Positions 52,587 to 61,209 of a DNA stretch of 64,000 nucleotides are shown here, piece after piece (position 1 is the first letter of the stretch; each line of letters begins with the position of its first letter). Below the pieces are notes generated by a model, which did not search any database, was not told the DNA's origin, and saw only the letters and a program-made list of their open reading frames with translations. Source of the DNA: Bifidobacterium catenulatum PV20-2 (GTDB lineage: Bacteria > Actinomycetota > Actinomycetes > Actinomycetales > Bifidobacteriaceae); NCBI RefSeq assembly GCF_000800455.1, contig NZ_CP007456.1:2306979-2370978 (forward strand), written 5' to 3'. The translations under genes were made by a program, and so were the position numbers.

Positions 52587-54611
52587 ATGAAACCTCAGCT
52601 GGGAGATACCATCAGCAATCGCTACGTGCTCGTTTCGCCATTGCGCGAAGAAACCGGACTGCAGGTCTGGAAGGCCAGCGACCATGTGCTCGCACGGGAT
52701 TGCCAGCTGTTTATTGTCAGCAGCAGCAAGGCATTGCAGGAAGTCAACGCAACCGCTTCCATGCTGGCTATTTCGCATGATTCCCACTTCACGAAAGTGC
52801 TGCAGCTCCAGCATGCCGGCCAGGTCGCGCTGGTGGTGACGCAGCTCGACGAAGGCATGACCCTCAGCGAATATCTTGCGCTGAACGCCAACCAGCCGTT
52901 GAGCTATACCGCCATGCGCTCCATCATTGGCGAAGTCATCGAATCATTGCATGCGCTGCAAAAAGACAATCTCACGCATTTCTCCATCAGCACCGACACG
53001 GTGCGACTGACCCGTTCCGGCATTCAGATCGCAGACGCTCCGGTGAGCATCATGCTTGCCGACACTTCCCGCGCGCAGTCTTTGGAAAATCGGGAACAGC
53101 TTGCGATTCGGCAGATTGCGGCATTGCTGTATGCGATGTTGACCCGACGCCCGTCCACATTGTCGACTGATTTCCGTCTGGAAACGCTCGCACCGACCAC
53201 GCCGATGGAATTCCGCGTGATCTGCAAGCGCGGTCTCGAACTTGAAGAGGACGACGGCTTCCCTACCGTTCCGATGGCGACCATTGCGGAATTGGAAGCG
53301 TTGCTTGGTGAGTACCAGCCGCTGTCGTCGTTGGGAAGCATGGATATCACGTTGCCTTCCATGGATTCGGAATGCTCAATCGCCAATGTTCCGTTGCTGC
53401 AGATCCTTGAGAAGGATGTGCTCCCGCTGCCGGATACGTTGGCAGCGGCTGGAAGCATTCCGGAAATGACGTTCACGGCTCCCGAACCGCATAACGATTT
53501 TTCCGACGGCAAGGAGGCTTTGGCGAAAAGCGTCGCGGCCACCAGTGGAGCGGTGAAATCGTTGTGGAGCAGCGGCCGTGAGCTGCTGAGCGAAGAAGAT
53601 ATCGATGGCGTGACCGACACCAACGATTCCCCCTTCTCCTTCCCCATCAGGGTTTCCGTACCGGCCGATGGCATGTCATCCGACGATTCCCAGTTGGAAA
53701 AAACCGGCCGCATTCCAGTGATCGGCGCGGACGGTCAGGTCATTCAGCCCGGCGAGGAGTCCGCCCGCGCGTTGAAGGCAGAGCAGGAGGCGATCGACGC
53801 CGCGTATGCAGCCGGTCGAGCCGCGGTTCCGCCGAGCTTCACGCCGAAGAATCCTTCTTCCGCTTCGGCGAATACTGACGTTGCCGACGCGAAACTGTTT
53901 GGCAAGCTGAAAACGAAGGTCGTTGCGATTATCGTTGCGGTCATCGTAGTTGCGGTTGCGCTTGGGTTTGCAGTTCATGGTTTGATGCAGCCTTCAGATT
54001 CGGTTACAACTGATTCAAAAGGACCATGGCCGGAAATAAATCTTGACGAAGTGCCGTTCGGCGAGGGAGATCAATCGGATACGAATTCCACGAATTCTTC
54101 CAATTCCGATACGTCCGGCAATACCGATTCGTCCAATTCCAAGGATTCTTCCGATGCTTCCGCCAAGGCGCCGGCATCCAGCGGGTCGACGGCGTCCAAG
54201 CAACCCAAGAAAACCGAAGACAAGGTTGTGACCGCCGACAAGCAGTCGAAGAAGGTGCCGAATCCGAAGCAGCCAGAAAACACGACTGCATACGAAATCG
54301 ACAATCGCCAGTTCCTGTCGAATCCTGACGGACAGCAGGGCTATGGATATTACGTGCATCTGAGCCAACCACAGAAGGCGTATCGCATGGTCATCAAGAT
54401 TCGTTCTTCGGGCGGCCAGGGATACATTCGCGTGAACGCGACGAACAGCCCGTCCCAGGGTGAGCAGGTGGCACAGTTCAAATTCGACACTTCCGGTACT
54501 ACCGAAGTGAAGTTCGATAAGTCTGTGGAAACGCAGGACATCATGCTGTGGGTGCCGCTTGATAGTCTGCCGGGCAACCAGTTGTACATCGAAAGCATTC
54601 AAGTGTTCTGA
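52587..54611 (+). CDS. Membrane pseudokinase (MviN C-terminal-like)
   Basis: This 674-residue protein starts with a protein-kinase-like fold (about 10-250) that lacks the key residues: no ATP-binding Lys in QLFIVSS, HFS in place of HRD, and ADAPVS in place of DFG. One transmembrane helix follows (about 455-480), then a Ser/Asp-rich linker and an external beta-sandwich domain of galactose-binding type. This is the same layout as the C-terminal half of mycobacterial MviN, there regulated through FhaA. The ATG at 52587 follows GAAGGA. A GTG at 52542 overlapping the murJ stop is the alternative. Confidence 0.84.
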   Translation: MKPQLGDTISNRYVLVSPLREETGLQVWKASDHVLARDCQLFIVSSSKALQEVNATASMLAISHDSHFTKVLQLQHAGQVALVVTQLDEGMTLSEYLALNANQPLSYTAMRSIIGEVIESLHALQKDNLTHFSISTDTVRLTRSGIQIADAPVSIMLADTSRAQSLENREQLAIRQIAALLYAMLTRRPSTLSTDFRLETLAPTTPMEFRVICKRGLELEEDDGFPTVPMATIAELEALLGEYQPLSSLGSMDITLPSMDSECSIANVPLLQILEKDVLPLPDTLAAAGSIPEMTFTAPEPHNDFSDGKEALAKSVAATSGAVKSLWSSGRELLSEEDIDGVTDTNDSPFSFPIRVSVPADGMSSDDSQLEKTGRIPVIGADGQVIQPGEESARALKAEQEAIDAAYAAGRAAVPPSFTPKNPSSASANTDVADAKLFGKLKTKVVAIIVAVIVVAVALGFAVHGLMQPSDSVTTDSKGPWPEINLDEVPFGEGDQSDTNSTNSSNSDTSGNTDSSNSKDSSDASAKAPASSGSTASKQPKKTEDKVVTADKQSKKVPNPKQPENTTAYEIDNRQFLSNPDGQQGYGYYVHLSQPQKAYRMVIKIRSSGGQGYIRVNATNSPSQGEQVAQFKFDTSGTTEVKFDKSVETQDIMLWVPLDSLPGNQLYIESIQVF

Positions 54612-54653
54612 TCATTGTCACCGTCTTTCTAACGTTTTCCAGAGAAGACGCGC

Positions 54654-54692
54654 AAAGGAGGGCACGTGTAATACGCATGTGCCCTCCTTTGT
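54654..54692 (+). terminator. Terminator of the murJ operon
   Basis: AAAGGAGGGCAC and its complement, 12-bp perfect arms with a 13-base loop, followed by a short T-run. Confidence 0.88.
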
Positions 54693-54766
54693 ATCCACCA
54701 CTCGATTGTCTGTCTGCTGAAATCGTGCGGCTAAACCAGCAGGCCATGCAGCCAATCGCATAATCC

Positions 54767-54878
54767 GTCTGCACAAGTCGTATTTTCTGTCTACACAACT
54801 CCCGAATTGGCGGTCAAATCCGACTTGTGCAGACATAAAACCGGGGTTATACAAACACAGAACGCAAGTTGTACAGAC
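54767..54878. repeat. Four-copy 14-bp motif cluster
   Basis: GTCTGCACAAGTCG (54767-54780) and GTCTACACAACTCC (54789-54802) are followed by two inverted copies, CGACTTGTGCAGAC (54821-54834) and CAAGTTGTACAGAC (54865-54878). The first and third form a perfect inverted repeat. The 54693-54897 spacer has no gene. Confidence 0.7.
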
Positions 54879-54897
54879 AATCCGCCGCGCAGACCAC

Positions 54898-55533
54898 TTA
54901 CTCGGGCCAGTGCTCGAAGAGGGTGAGGAGCTTTTCGACGTTGGCGTCGCTCCAGCTGTCGATTCGAGGGCCATCGTACGCGCTGTTGTACGGCTGATCA
55001 AACACGACCACATGCTGCCCCGCCTCGCGCAGGGTTTCGATGTTCGCCGGCGAATCGTCAATATGAATCGTGGCCTGCATACTATCTTTCAGCCCGGTAA
55101 AGCACAGGCTCATGTACGGAATATGGTTGCTGTCCAACCATTGCGCGGTGTCGGAAACAACCATCTGATGCTGGCCGGACACGAACAGCCTATGCGTGAC
55201 GATGCGAATGTACACGTGCTCGCCCGCCAATCGTTGCAACGCCTGCGCGACTCCCGGAAGCGGCTTCATCGTTGCATACAGATGCTCACGTTCCGCGGCT
55301 TTATGCGTTTCGATGTAATCGTCGAGCGTGTCGAACGGCCATCCATCTTCGCGAATGAGATTGTAATGCGCGGTCTGCAACGCACGTTCCGGCACGTCAA
55401 CGCCCTGCCGCTGCAGGTAATCGCGAATCGCACCCTTGTAATCCGCGCAGACACCGTCCAAATCGAGATTGAGCACACGATATCCCTGCACGCCCACGCG
55501 CTGGCTCTCGTATTGTTCAGGAATATTTGCCAT
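54898..55533 (-). CDS. HAD-family 5'-nucleotidase (NT5C-like)
   Basis: This 211-residue haloacid-dehalogenase-like phosphatase has motif I DLDGVCADY, motif II in RIVTHR and motif IV HIDDSPANIE. It fits the 5'(3')-deoxyribonucleotidase NT5C family, which removes phosphate from nucleoside monophosphates. GGAACGTGAT precedes the ATG. It stands alone, convergent with the murJ operon. Confidence 0.78.
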   Translation of the reverse strand: MANIPEQYESQRVGVQGYRVLNLDLDGVCADYKGAIRDYLQRQGVDVPERALQTAHYNLIREDGWPFDTLDDYIETHKAAEREHLYATMKPLPGVAQALQRLAGEHVYIRIVTHRLFVSGQHQMVVSDTAQWLDSNHIPYMSLCFTGLKDSMQATIHIDDSPANIETLREAGQHVVVFDQPYNSAYDGPRIDSWSDANVEKLLTLFEHWPE

Positions 55534-55776
55534 ATCACGTTCCTTTCTTACGCCCGACGCCGATCAGCCCGTCGAACAGCCACACTAATCAGCCCGCTAT
55601 CAATCAATGTAACCTGACATTCGCCGGCAACAAGCGCAAATACTCCCGCAAGTAAGGAAGATAGAAAAGATGGATAATCCGAAGATCGCGTCGCTTCTTT
55701 TTGCGACGACGACACTGCCCTGCAATCGACGAGCGACTTTCATCACAGCATCATTACGTTTATTTCAAGATTAGCC

Positions 55777-55860
55777 GATGAAAATACAAAAGAATCAACG
55801 ATCGTTGCATGACATCGATGGTTGCGCCTGCCTATAATGAAGGCACAACAGAACAAAGAG
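55777..55860 (+). promoter_or_regulatory. Conserved promoter region of peptide gene 2
   Basis: The same 18-bp box as at 24877 (55777-55794) is followed at identical spacing by a consensus TATAAT (55833-55838). The near-identical ATGAAGGCACAACAGAACAAA comes directly after. Between this and the peptide ATG lie about 185 bases of leader, longer than at locus 1. The 55534-55776 spacer shows nothing else. Confidence 0.62.
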
Positions 55861-56024
55861 ACATGATGCGGCAGGAACCGGAGAGAAAACCGGAGCCGCA
55901 CCCCACACGCGGGGAAACGGCAACGCCACCCGCGCTGAAACAACAGAAAAACAAGACTTACGGCAGCGGCCAGAGGAAAGAAAACGACAGAAACGCGCCG
56001 CCAAGCCGAATGAAAGGAAACATC

Positions 56025-56147
56025 ATGAAGAACAACACTTTCGATCAGATCATCAACGCCAACCTCGCTTCCATCGATCCGGGCTTCGGCCAGTTCGCAC
56101 TCGCCAAGGCAAGCGCCGACCTGTTCAAGAAGGTCATCAACAAGTGA
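56025..56147 (+). CDS. Small peptide (40 aa), paralogue 2
   Basis: This is a 40-codon gene beginning MKNNTFDQIINAN and ending in LFKKVINK, paralogous to the gene at 25019. AAAGGA lies 6 bases before the ATG. The same frame is open back to 55809, but that part has low-complexity Pro/Glu/Lys composition and is not conserved at locus 1, where a stop intervenes. It is a single-gene unit between a conserved promoter and a strong terminator. Function unknown. Confidence 0.72.
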   Translation: MKNNTFDQIINANLASIDPGFGQFALAKASADLFKKVINK

Positions 56148-56186
56148 TCCAAGGCCTGCACAGGCAGGCGTCACAATTACACAACC

Positions 56187-56222
56187 AAAGGGCTTGCGTT
56201 CCACATGGAGCGCAAGCCCTTT
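56187..56222 (+). terminator. Terminator of peptide gene 2
   Basis: AAAGGGCTTGCG and its complement, 12-bp perfect arms with a 12-base loop, 39 bases past the peptide stop. Confidence 0.87.
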
Positions 56223-56310
56223 CTCATGTTCCGCTCAAGCACTGCTAAGAATCCAGCCACCACCAGCAACTGCATACACAGCCCCGCACGCAACCACACA
56301 CAACAGCTTA

Positions 56311-56326
56311 TGTTTCACGTGAAACT
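56311..56326. promoter_or_regulatory. parS site 1
   Basis: TGTTTCACGTGAAACT matches the bacterial parS consensus at 15 of 16 positions, upstream of trxB. Confidence 0.85.
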
Positions 56327-56437
56327 CTGTAGATGATCCGGCTTGGAAAGTACTTGATAATACGCCATAGGAAAAAAGAATACGTGAAATCATGCGATGT
56401 GAGGCTGTTCGCTTCGGCGGTTCGCTACAGTGGGAAT

Positions 56438-57373
56438 ATGAGTGATTTGCGAGATGTGATTATTGTCGGATCCGGCCCTGCAGGATATACCGCGGCCATA
56501 TATTTGGGTCGGGCTGGATTCAAACCACTGGTCATTGCGGGCGCGCTGACCCCAGGCGGGCAGCTCGTCAACACCACCGAAGTGGAGAATTTCCCAGGCT
56601 TCCCCGATGGCATTATGGGGCCGGAACTCATGGATAATATGCAACGCCAAGCAGAGAAGTTCGGCGCAGAAATCGTTTGGGATGATGTTGTTTCCGTAAG
56701 CAACGATGACGCCACCAGCGTGAAAACCGTGCGCATCGATCAGGGGGACGTTTTTGAAACCCGTGCTTTGATCATCGCAACCGGATCGGAATACCGCAAG
56801 CTCGGCATCCCCGGAGAGGCGGAATATTCCGGCAAGGGAGTGTCATATTGCGCGACTTGCGACGGCTTCTTCTTCCGCGATAAGCCGATTATTGTAGTCG
56901 GTGGCGGCGATAGCGCATTCACTGAGGCTGATTTTCTTTCCCGGTTTGGATCGTCGGTGACGTTGATTCATCGACGTTCCGAATTCCGCGCATCGCAGAT
57001 TCTCGTGGAACGCGCTCAACAGAATCCGAAAATCAATATCGTCACGGATTCCGTGGTGGAGGAAATCTTGGGTGACGACAACGGAGCCCAATCCGTGAAC
57101 ATTCGCAACGTCATCACCGGAGAGATTGACACGATTGCCGCAAACGGTATTTTCGTAGCGATTGGCCACTCTCCCGCAACAGCTTTCATTGACGGCATTG
57201 TGCAGCGAGATGCGGCTGGATATATTCAGGTGGACGGTGCCAGCACACATACCAGCACTGCTGGCATTTTTGCAGCAGGCGACTGTGTTGACAGTATTTA
57301 CCGTCAGGCGATCAGCGCCGCCGGCATGGGCTGCCGGGCCGCCCTTGACGCCCAAGCTTACCTCCAGCAGTGA
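56438..57373 (+). CDS. trxB: Thioredoxin reductase
   Basis: This 311-residue enzyme has the FAD-binding GSGPAG, redox CATC in SYCATCDGFF and NADPH-binding GGGDSA. It reduces thioredoxin. No thioredoxin gene follows, unlike in mycobacteria. The ATG at 56438 precedes MSDLRDVIIVG; the open frame to 56333 is leader and contains part of the parS-trxB spacer. Confidence 0.93.
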   Translation: MSDLRDVIIVGSGPAGYTAAIYLGRAGFKPLVIAGALTPGGQLVNTTEVENFPGFPDGIMGPELMDNMQRQAEKFGAEIVWDDVVSVSNDDATSVKTVRIDQGDVFETRALIIATGSEYRKLGIPGEAEYSGKGVSYCATCDGFFFRDKPIIVVGGGDSAFTEADFLSRFGSSVTLIHRRSEFRASQILVERAQQNPKINIVTDSVVEEILGDDNGAQSVNIRNVITGEIDTIAANGIFVAIGHSPATAFIDGIVQRDAAGYIQVDGASTHTSTAGIFAAGDCVDSIYRQAISAAGMGCRAALDAQAYLQQ

Positions 57374-57386
57374 CACTCCCCACCAT

Positions 57387-57442
57387 GGTCATTCACACAG
57401 TCACATCACAGTCATATCACAGTCGTGACCGTGTGAATGACC
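57387..57442. repeat. GTCA/TGAC-rich inverted repeat
   Basis: GGTCATTCACAC and its complement (12-bp perfect arms) flank two tandem TCAcATCACAG-like units. A further GACCGT/ACGGTC pair follows to 57466. It lies just after trxB. Confidence 0.65.
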
Positions 57443-57496
57443 GTCATGTGACCGCGATACACGGTCATGCCCTGTAAAAACTTAAAAAACGAGCGA

Positions 57497-57575
57497 AAGG
57501 GCGGCATATTCTGTTCACGATTGCAAGCTTGGCCAAACAGCCTTGAGTGTGTCGTGAATAGAATATGCCGCCCTT
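57497..57575. terminator. Bidirectional terminator between trxB and parB
   Basis: AAGGGCGGCATATTC and its complement are 15-bp perfect arms, with further pairing (TCACGA/TCGTGA) inside. It separates convergent genes. Confidence 0.75.
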
Positions 57576-57617
57576 CTGCGAACATCACACTGATCAGACA
57601 GAAAAACTCGAAAAATA

Positions 57618-58970
57618 CTATTCTTCAGCAGATGGCATGAGCATGTCGACAATGCGATTCATGTCGTCTTCGGATTTGAAGACGATTTCGATGCGGCCAT
57701 GTTCCTTGGATCCCTTGATGGATACCTTCGTGCCGAACTTCTTTTCAAGTCCGAGCTGCATTGGCGTTCCAGCCCACGGGTTCAGCTTGTTGGTCTTCGC
57801 TTTCTTCGGCTGATCCGATTCGGCGACCTTCATCGACACGATTTCCTCGGTGCTGCGAACAGACAGTCCTTCAGCGATAATGCGCGTCGCAAGCTGTTCC
57901 ATATCAACTTCAGTCGGCAATCCCAGCAGCGCACGCGCATGACCGGCCGATAAGAGTCCGGAAGCGACCTTCTTTTGCACGGTTGCAGGCAGATTCAGCA
58001 ATCGCAAGGTATTTGCGATCTGCGGGCGTGATTTCGATACGGATTTCGACAATTGCGCCTGTGTCAGACCGAAATCGTCAATCATCTGCTGATAGGCGGC
58101 CGCTTCTTCCAGCGGATTCAATGCAACGCGATGCAGATTCTCCAGCAGAGCGTCACGCAACATGTCGTCGTCGGCCGTGGTTTTGACGATTGCAGGAATC
58201 GTTTGCAGACCTGCGATCTGTGAAGCACGCCAGCGACGCTCGCCCATGATGAGCTCATACATGCTATCCATGCGACCGTCGAACATATTATGCGACTCGT
58301 CATTGCTGGCGGCGTTCTCCTTGCGCGCGGCCTCGATCTGCGCAAGCGGGCGTTTCCGTACCACGATGGGCTGCAGCACACCGACTTCCTTGATGGAATC
58401 GGCAAGCTCACGAAGATCATCCTCGTCGAAAATAGTGCGCGGCTGATGCAGGTTGGGACCGACATCACTCAGACGCAATTCAACCAAGTAACCACCCTGC
58501 ACCGGCAGTAGTTCCGGTTCGTCGTTCTTTGCGTCTTCGTTCTTTTTTACTGCAGCGGTTTCACGTGAAACACTCCCCTGCTTCGCGTCGGCAGAAGGAG
58601 CGACAGGACTGGTGGCACCGAAGAACATGTCGGCTGGATGAGCCGCTTCGTTCAGCGTGATGGAAGGCATGCTGGCACGATGAACGCTTCCCTTCTTGGT
58701 TTCACGTGAAACGTTCTTTTTCATGTCGTGGACAGCATCGACGGAAGCCATGGCTGTCGCCACAGAACTTTTAGCGCCTACGTTCTTTCCCACAGACGGC
58801 ACGGCAGCACCAGCCATACTTCCGGAAGTTTTCGCGGACGGCTTGCTATCGGCCTTCACCTCCACAGCAGGCGCAGCCGGCTCAGCGGCAGCTTCCGACT
58901 TTGCCGACTCTCCCGGAAGAGACGGAAACAGCGCGCCGAGACCCATGCCCAAACGTGATTTCGTAGCCAT
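57618..58970 (-). CDS. parB: Chromosome partitioning protein ParB
   Basis: This 450-residue protein has a long disordered N-terminal part (about 15-160). Then come the ParB/Srx CTP-binding domain (NLHQPRTIFDEDDLRELADSI, with GERRWRASQIAG), the helix-turn-helix (GLTQAQLSKSVSKSRPQIAN) and a C-terminal dimer domain. It binds the parS sites and loads at the origin region. Two parS sites lie inside this gene and are read as VSRET in the disordered part. parA ends two bases before its ATG. Confidence 0.95.
   Translation of the reverse strand: MATKSRLGMGLGALFPSLPGESAKSEAAAEPAAPAVEVKADSKPSAKTSGSMAGAAVPSVGKNVGAKSSVATAMASVDAVHDMKKNVSRETKKGSVHRASMPSITLNEAAHPADMFFGATSPVAPSADAKQGSVSRETAAVKKNEDAKNDEPELLPVQGGYLVELRLSDVGPNLHQPRTIFDEDDLRELADSIKEVGVLQPIVVRKRPLAQIEAARKENAASNDESHNMFDGRMDSMYELIMGERRWRASQIAGLQTIPAIVKTTADDDMLRDALLENLHRVALNPLEEAAAYQQMIDDFGLTQAQLSKSVSKSRPQIANTLRLLNLPATVQKKVASGLLSAGHARALLGLPTEVDMEQLATRIIAEGLSVRSTEEIVSMKVAESDQPKKAKTNKLNPWAGTPMQLGLEKKFGTKVSIKGSKEHGRIEIVFKSEDDMNRIVDMLMPSAEE
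58557..58572. promoter_or_regulatory. parS site 2 (inside parB)
   Basis: GGTTTCACGTGAAACA, 15 of 16 consensus positions. Confidence 0.85.
58698..58713. promoter_or_regulatory. parS site 3 (inside parB)
   Basis: GGTTTCACGTGAAACG, 14 of 16 consensus positions with the central 14-bp palindrome intact. Confidence 0.8.
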
Positions 58971-58972
58971 GA

Positions 58973-59953
58973 TCAGTTCTCATTCCTTCTTGCATCAATA
59001 GCCTGCAACACCGTCTGCGAGCGACGTGCGAGTTCCAACGCGGCCTCACAGTAGGAGATTGCACCCATACCCTTGGGGTCGTAGGCGATAACGCTTTGAT
59101 TAAAGCTTGGCGCTTCCGAGATTTTCACCGTTCGTGGAATCGTGGTGTCCAGCACGATGGTCGGATAGTGGCTTTTGACCTCGTCATACACTTCACGGCT
59201 AAGCAGGGTTCGCTTATCGAACATGGTGATCAGCATGGTAGAAACAAGCAGTGACGGATTGAAATGTTCCTGCACCAACCCGATGGTATTGATAAGCTGA
59301 CCAAGACCCTCCAACGCATAATATTCAGCTTGGATCGGAATCAGCATCTCATGAACCGCGCACATGGCGTTAATTACCAGCAGGCCAAGGCTTGGAGGGC
59401 AATCGATGATCACGTAATCGTAGTGTTCCTCGCTGTTCTCAAGATACTCGTCAACCGCGGTTTTCAGTAGAACATTGCGATTTTCCATGTCGGCGACTTC
59501 CAGCTCGGCACCGCTCAGATCAATGGAGGCTGGCACCACGTCAAGCAGATCGAAGTCAGGGCAGGTGCGCTTGACTTCGGCAATGGTTTTCCTACCTTCG
59601 ATCACGTCGTATACCGACGGCTCTCCCGACGCATGCGGAGCGCCCAACGCGGTCGACGCATTGCCCTGCGGATCCATATCGATCAGCAGCACCTTGGAAC
59701 CGAACTGGGCTAACGCAGCGGAAAGATTCACTGCAGACGTGGTTTTGCCAACGCCACCCTTCTGATTGGCGACCGCGATCAGGCGCGTCTGCTCCGGCTT
59801 TGGGCAAACGGCCTTCTGCAAGGCACGATAGCGAGACGATTCGTCGGCGATCTGCGAACCAAGAGGAGAATTCGATCCTCCGAAAATTCGTTTGATGGTT
59901 TCCGTCGCCGATTCCATCGATGTCAGGTTATCTGGTCCTTCAGGTCCAGTCAT
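58973..59953 (-). CDS. parA: Chromosome partitioning ATPase ParA
   Basis: This 326-residue Walker-type ATPase has the deviant Walker A KGGVGKTT, DMDPQGNAS and IIDCPPSLG. An N-terminal extension of about 55 residues precedes the fold. It drives segregation of ParB-parS complexes and precedes parB in the operon. Confidence 0.95.
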   Translation of the reverse strand: MTGPEGPDNLTSMESATETIKRIFGGSNSPLGSQIADESSRYRALQKAVCPKPEQTRLIAVANQKGGVGKTTSAVNLSAALAQFGSKVLLIDMDPQGNASTALGAPHASGEPSVYDVIEGRKTIAEVKRTCPDFDLLDVVPASIDLSGAELEVADMENRNVLLKTAVDEYLENSEEHYDYVIIDCPPSLGLLVINAMCAVHEMLIPIQAEYYALEGLGQLINTIGLVQEHFNPSLLVSTMLITMFDKRTLLSREVYDEVKSHYPTIVLDTTIPRTVKISEAPSFNQSVIAYDPKGMGAISYCEAALELARRSQTVLQAIDARRNEN

Positions 59954-60039
59954 ACGTCAGCCTTCCTTACGATATGCTTAACACTCAAGTTTCATCATTT
60001 GGGTGGACAGATTCAACCCATCCACCCATTGTGCGTAAA

Positions 60040-60210
60040 TGTGGATAACTGTGGATAGTCGGTGGATAACTTACGTTGCTTGCAAAAAGTTATCCACCGA
60101 TATTTCGTTGCTATTCCAACATTTTTTTCGCGCTTTATTTCAACGATTCTCCAGTTGTGGATAATGTGGACAACTCGCTGAAATGGTGGATAACTTACTT
60201 TTTATCCACC
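60040..60210. promoter_or_regulatory. DnaA-box cluster between rsmG and parA
   Basis: Eight matches or one-to-two-base variants of TTATCCACA (either strand) lie at 60040, 60050, 60061, 60090, 60156, 60165, 60185 and 60202. AT-rich stretches occur near 60121. The spacer holds no gene. Confidence 0.7.
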
Positions 60211-60989
60211 ATGAGTACATGGGTCGATTCAAGCCCCGGACCGACCTCAGCATCCACTACTCGTGGACGAACGCCGCCGCACTTGGTGATCTCCTTGGAG
60301 GCTTTTTCGATCTCCTCCTGAGCGGACCTTCCCTTCAATGCGACCAGGCGTCCACCGCGTTCAAGCAACGGCAACGTCCACCCGGATAGTTTGGTCATCG
60401 GCGCAACGGCACGACTGGTCACCACGGCGAACGGATGCCTTGCCTGAATGGGCTTGCCATCCAAATCCAGCACAGGACCGCGGGCAACCGCTCCCCTGCC
60501 GTTCCTGCCGCCTTTGCCGTTTCTGGCGTTTCCATTGCCACGGTTGCCGCCTTGAGCACCAGACGTACCCGCAATGGCCTCGATCATCTCATTGGCTCTG
60601 GCACGCACCACCGTAACGTTCTCCAGCTCCATGTCCGTCACGCACTCGTTCAGCCATTCGATACGCCGTTCCATGGGCTCCACGAGCGTGAACTGGTGAT
60701 CCGGCAGGCATGCGGCCGCAACGATACCGGGAAAACCGCCGCCGCTGCCAATATCGGCAACCGTTTTGAACTGCTTCTTGGCCGTGGATTCCCTCACGAA
60801 AGGCACAATGGCAGCCGAGTTCAGAATATGGCGTTCCCAAATAATCCCAACGTCTCGTGGTCCGATCAACCCACGGGGTTCGCCCTCTTCGGCAAGTTTC
60901 GCATGAAAAACACGCAGCTTGCCTAACGCATCCCCCAGCACTTCCTCAAGAATCGGCGAATCATCAAGTTCGTCTGTCACATCACTCAT
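60195..60989 (-). CDS. rsmG: 16S rRNA m7G527 methyltransferase
   Basis: This protein of about 264 residues has the RsmG signature: WERHILNSA, the SAM loop [12 protein letters not shown] and VTSRAVAPM late. An Asn/Gly/Arg-rich stretch of about 35 residues (near 140-172) is inserted between conserved strands. AGGA before ATG 60989 decides the start; ATG 60998 is possible. Confidence 0.93.
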   Translation of the reverse strand: MSDVTDELDDSPILEEVLGDALGKLRVFHAKLAEEGEPRGLIGPRDVGIIWERHILNSAAIVPFVRESTAKKQFKTVADIGSGGGFPGIVAAACLPDHQFTLVEPMERRIEWLNECVTDMELENVTVVRARANEMIEAIAGTSGAQGGNRGNGNARNGKGGRNGRGAVARGPVLDLDGKPIQARHPFAVVTSRAVAPMTKLSGWTLPLLERGGRLVALKGRSAQEEIEKASKEITKCGGVRPRVVDAEVGPGLESTHVLMVDKK

Positions 60990-61154
60990 GGGCACCATCC
61001 TATATCCTGCTCTTCCTTATTGCTGGTATTCCAGCCATTACTCCCCGACCAATGCCGGCAATATCGCACGGCCTACGCAGACTGTGCGCAAGTCCATGCA
61101 CATAGGCGTCACGTACCCAGCGCACGACCTGCGTGCAGTCATTCACCAATCGCA

Positions 61155-61183
61155 ATAAAAAAGCGCCACCATGATGGTGACGC
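61155..61183 (-). terminator. Terminator downstream of jag
   Basis: GCGCCACCAT/ATGGTGACGC pair with one mismatch and are followed on the minus strand by TTTTTTATT. Confidence 0.88.
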
Positions 61184-61185
61184 CG

Positions 61186-61201
61186 TGTTTCACGTGAAAC
61201 G
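61186..61201. promoter_or_regulatory. parS site 4
   Basis: TGTTTCACGTGAAACG, 15 of 16 consensus positions, just past the jag stop. Confidence 0.83.
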
Positions 61202-61209
61202 AGCCAAAC

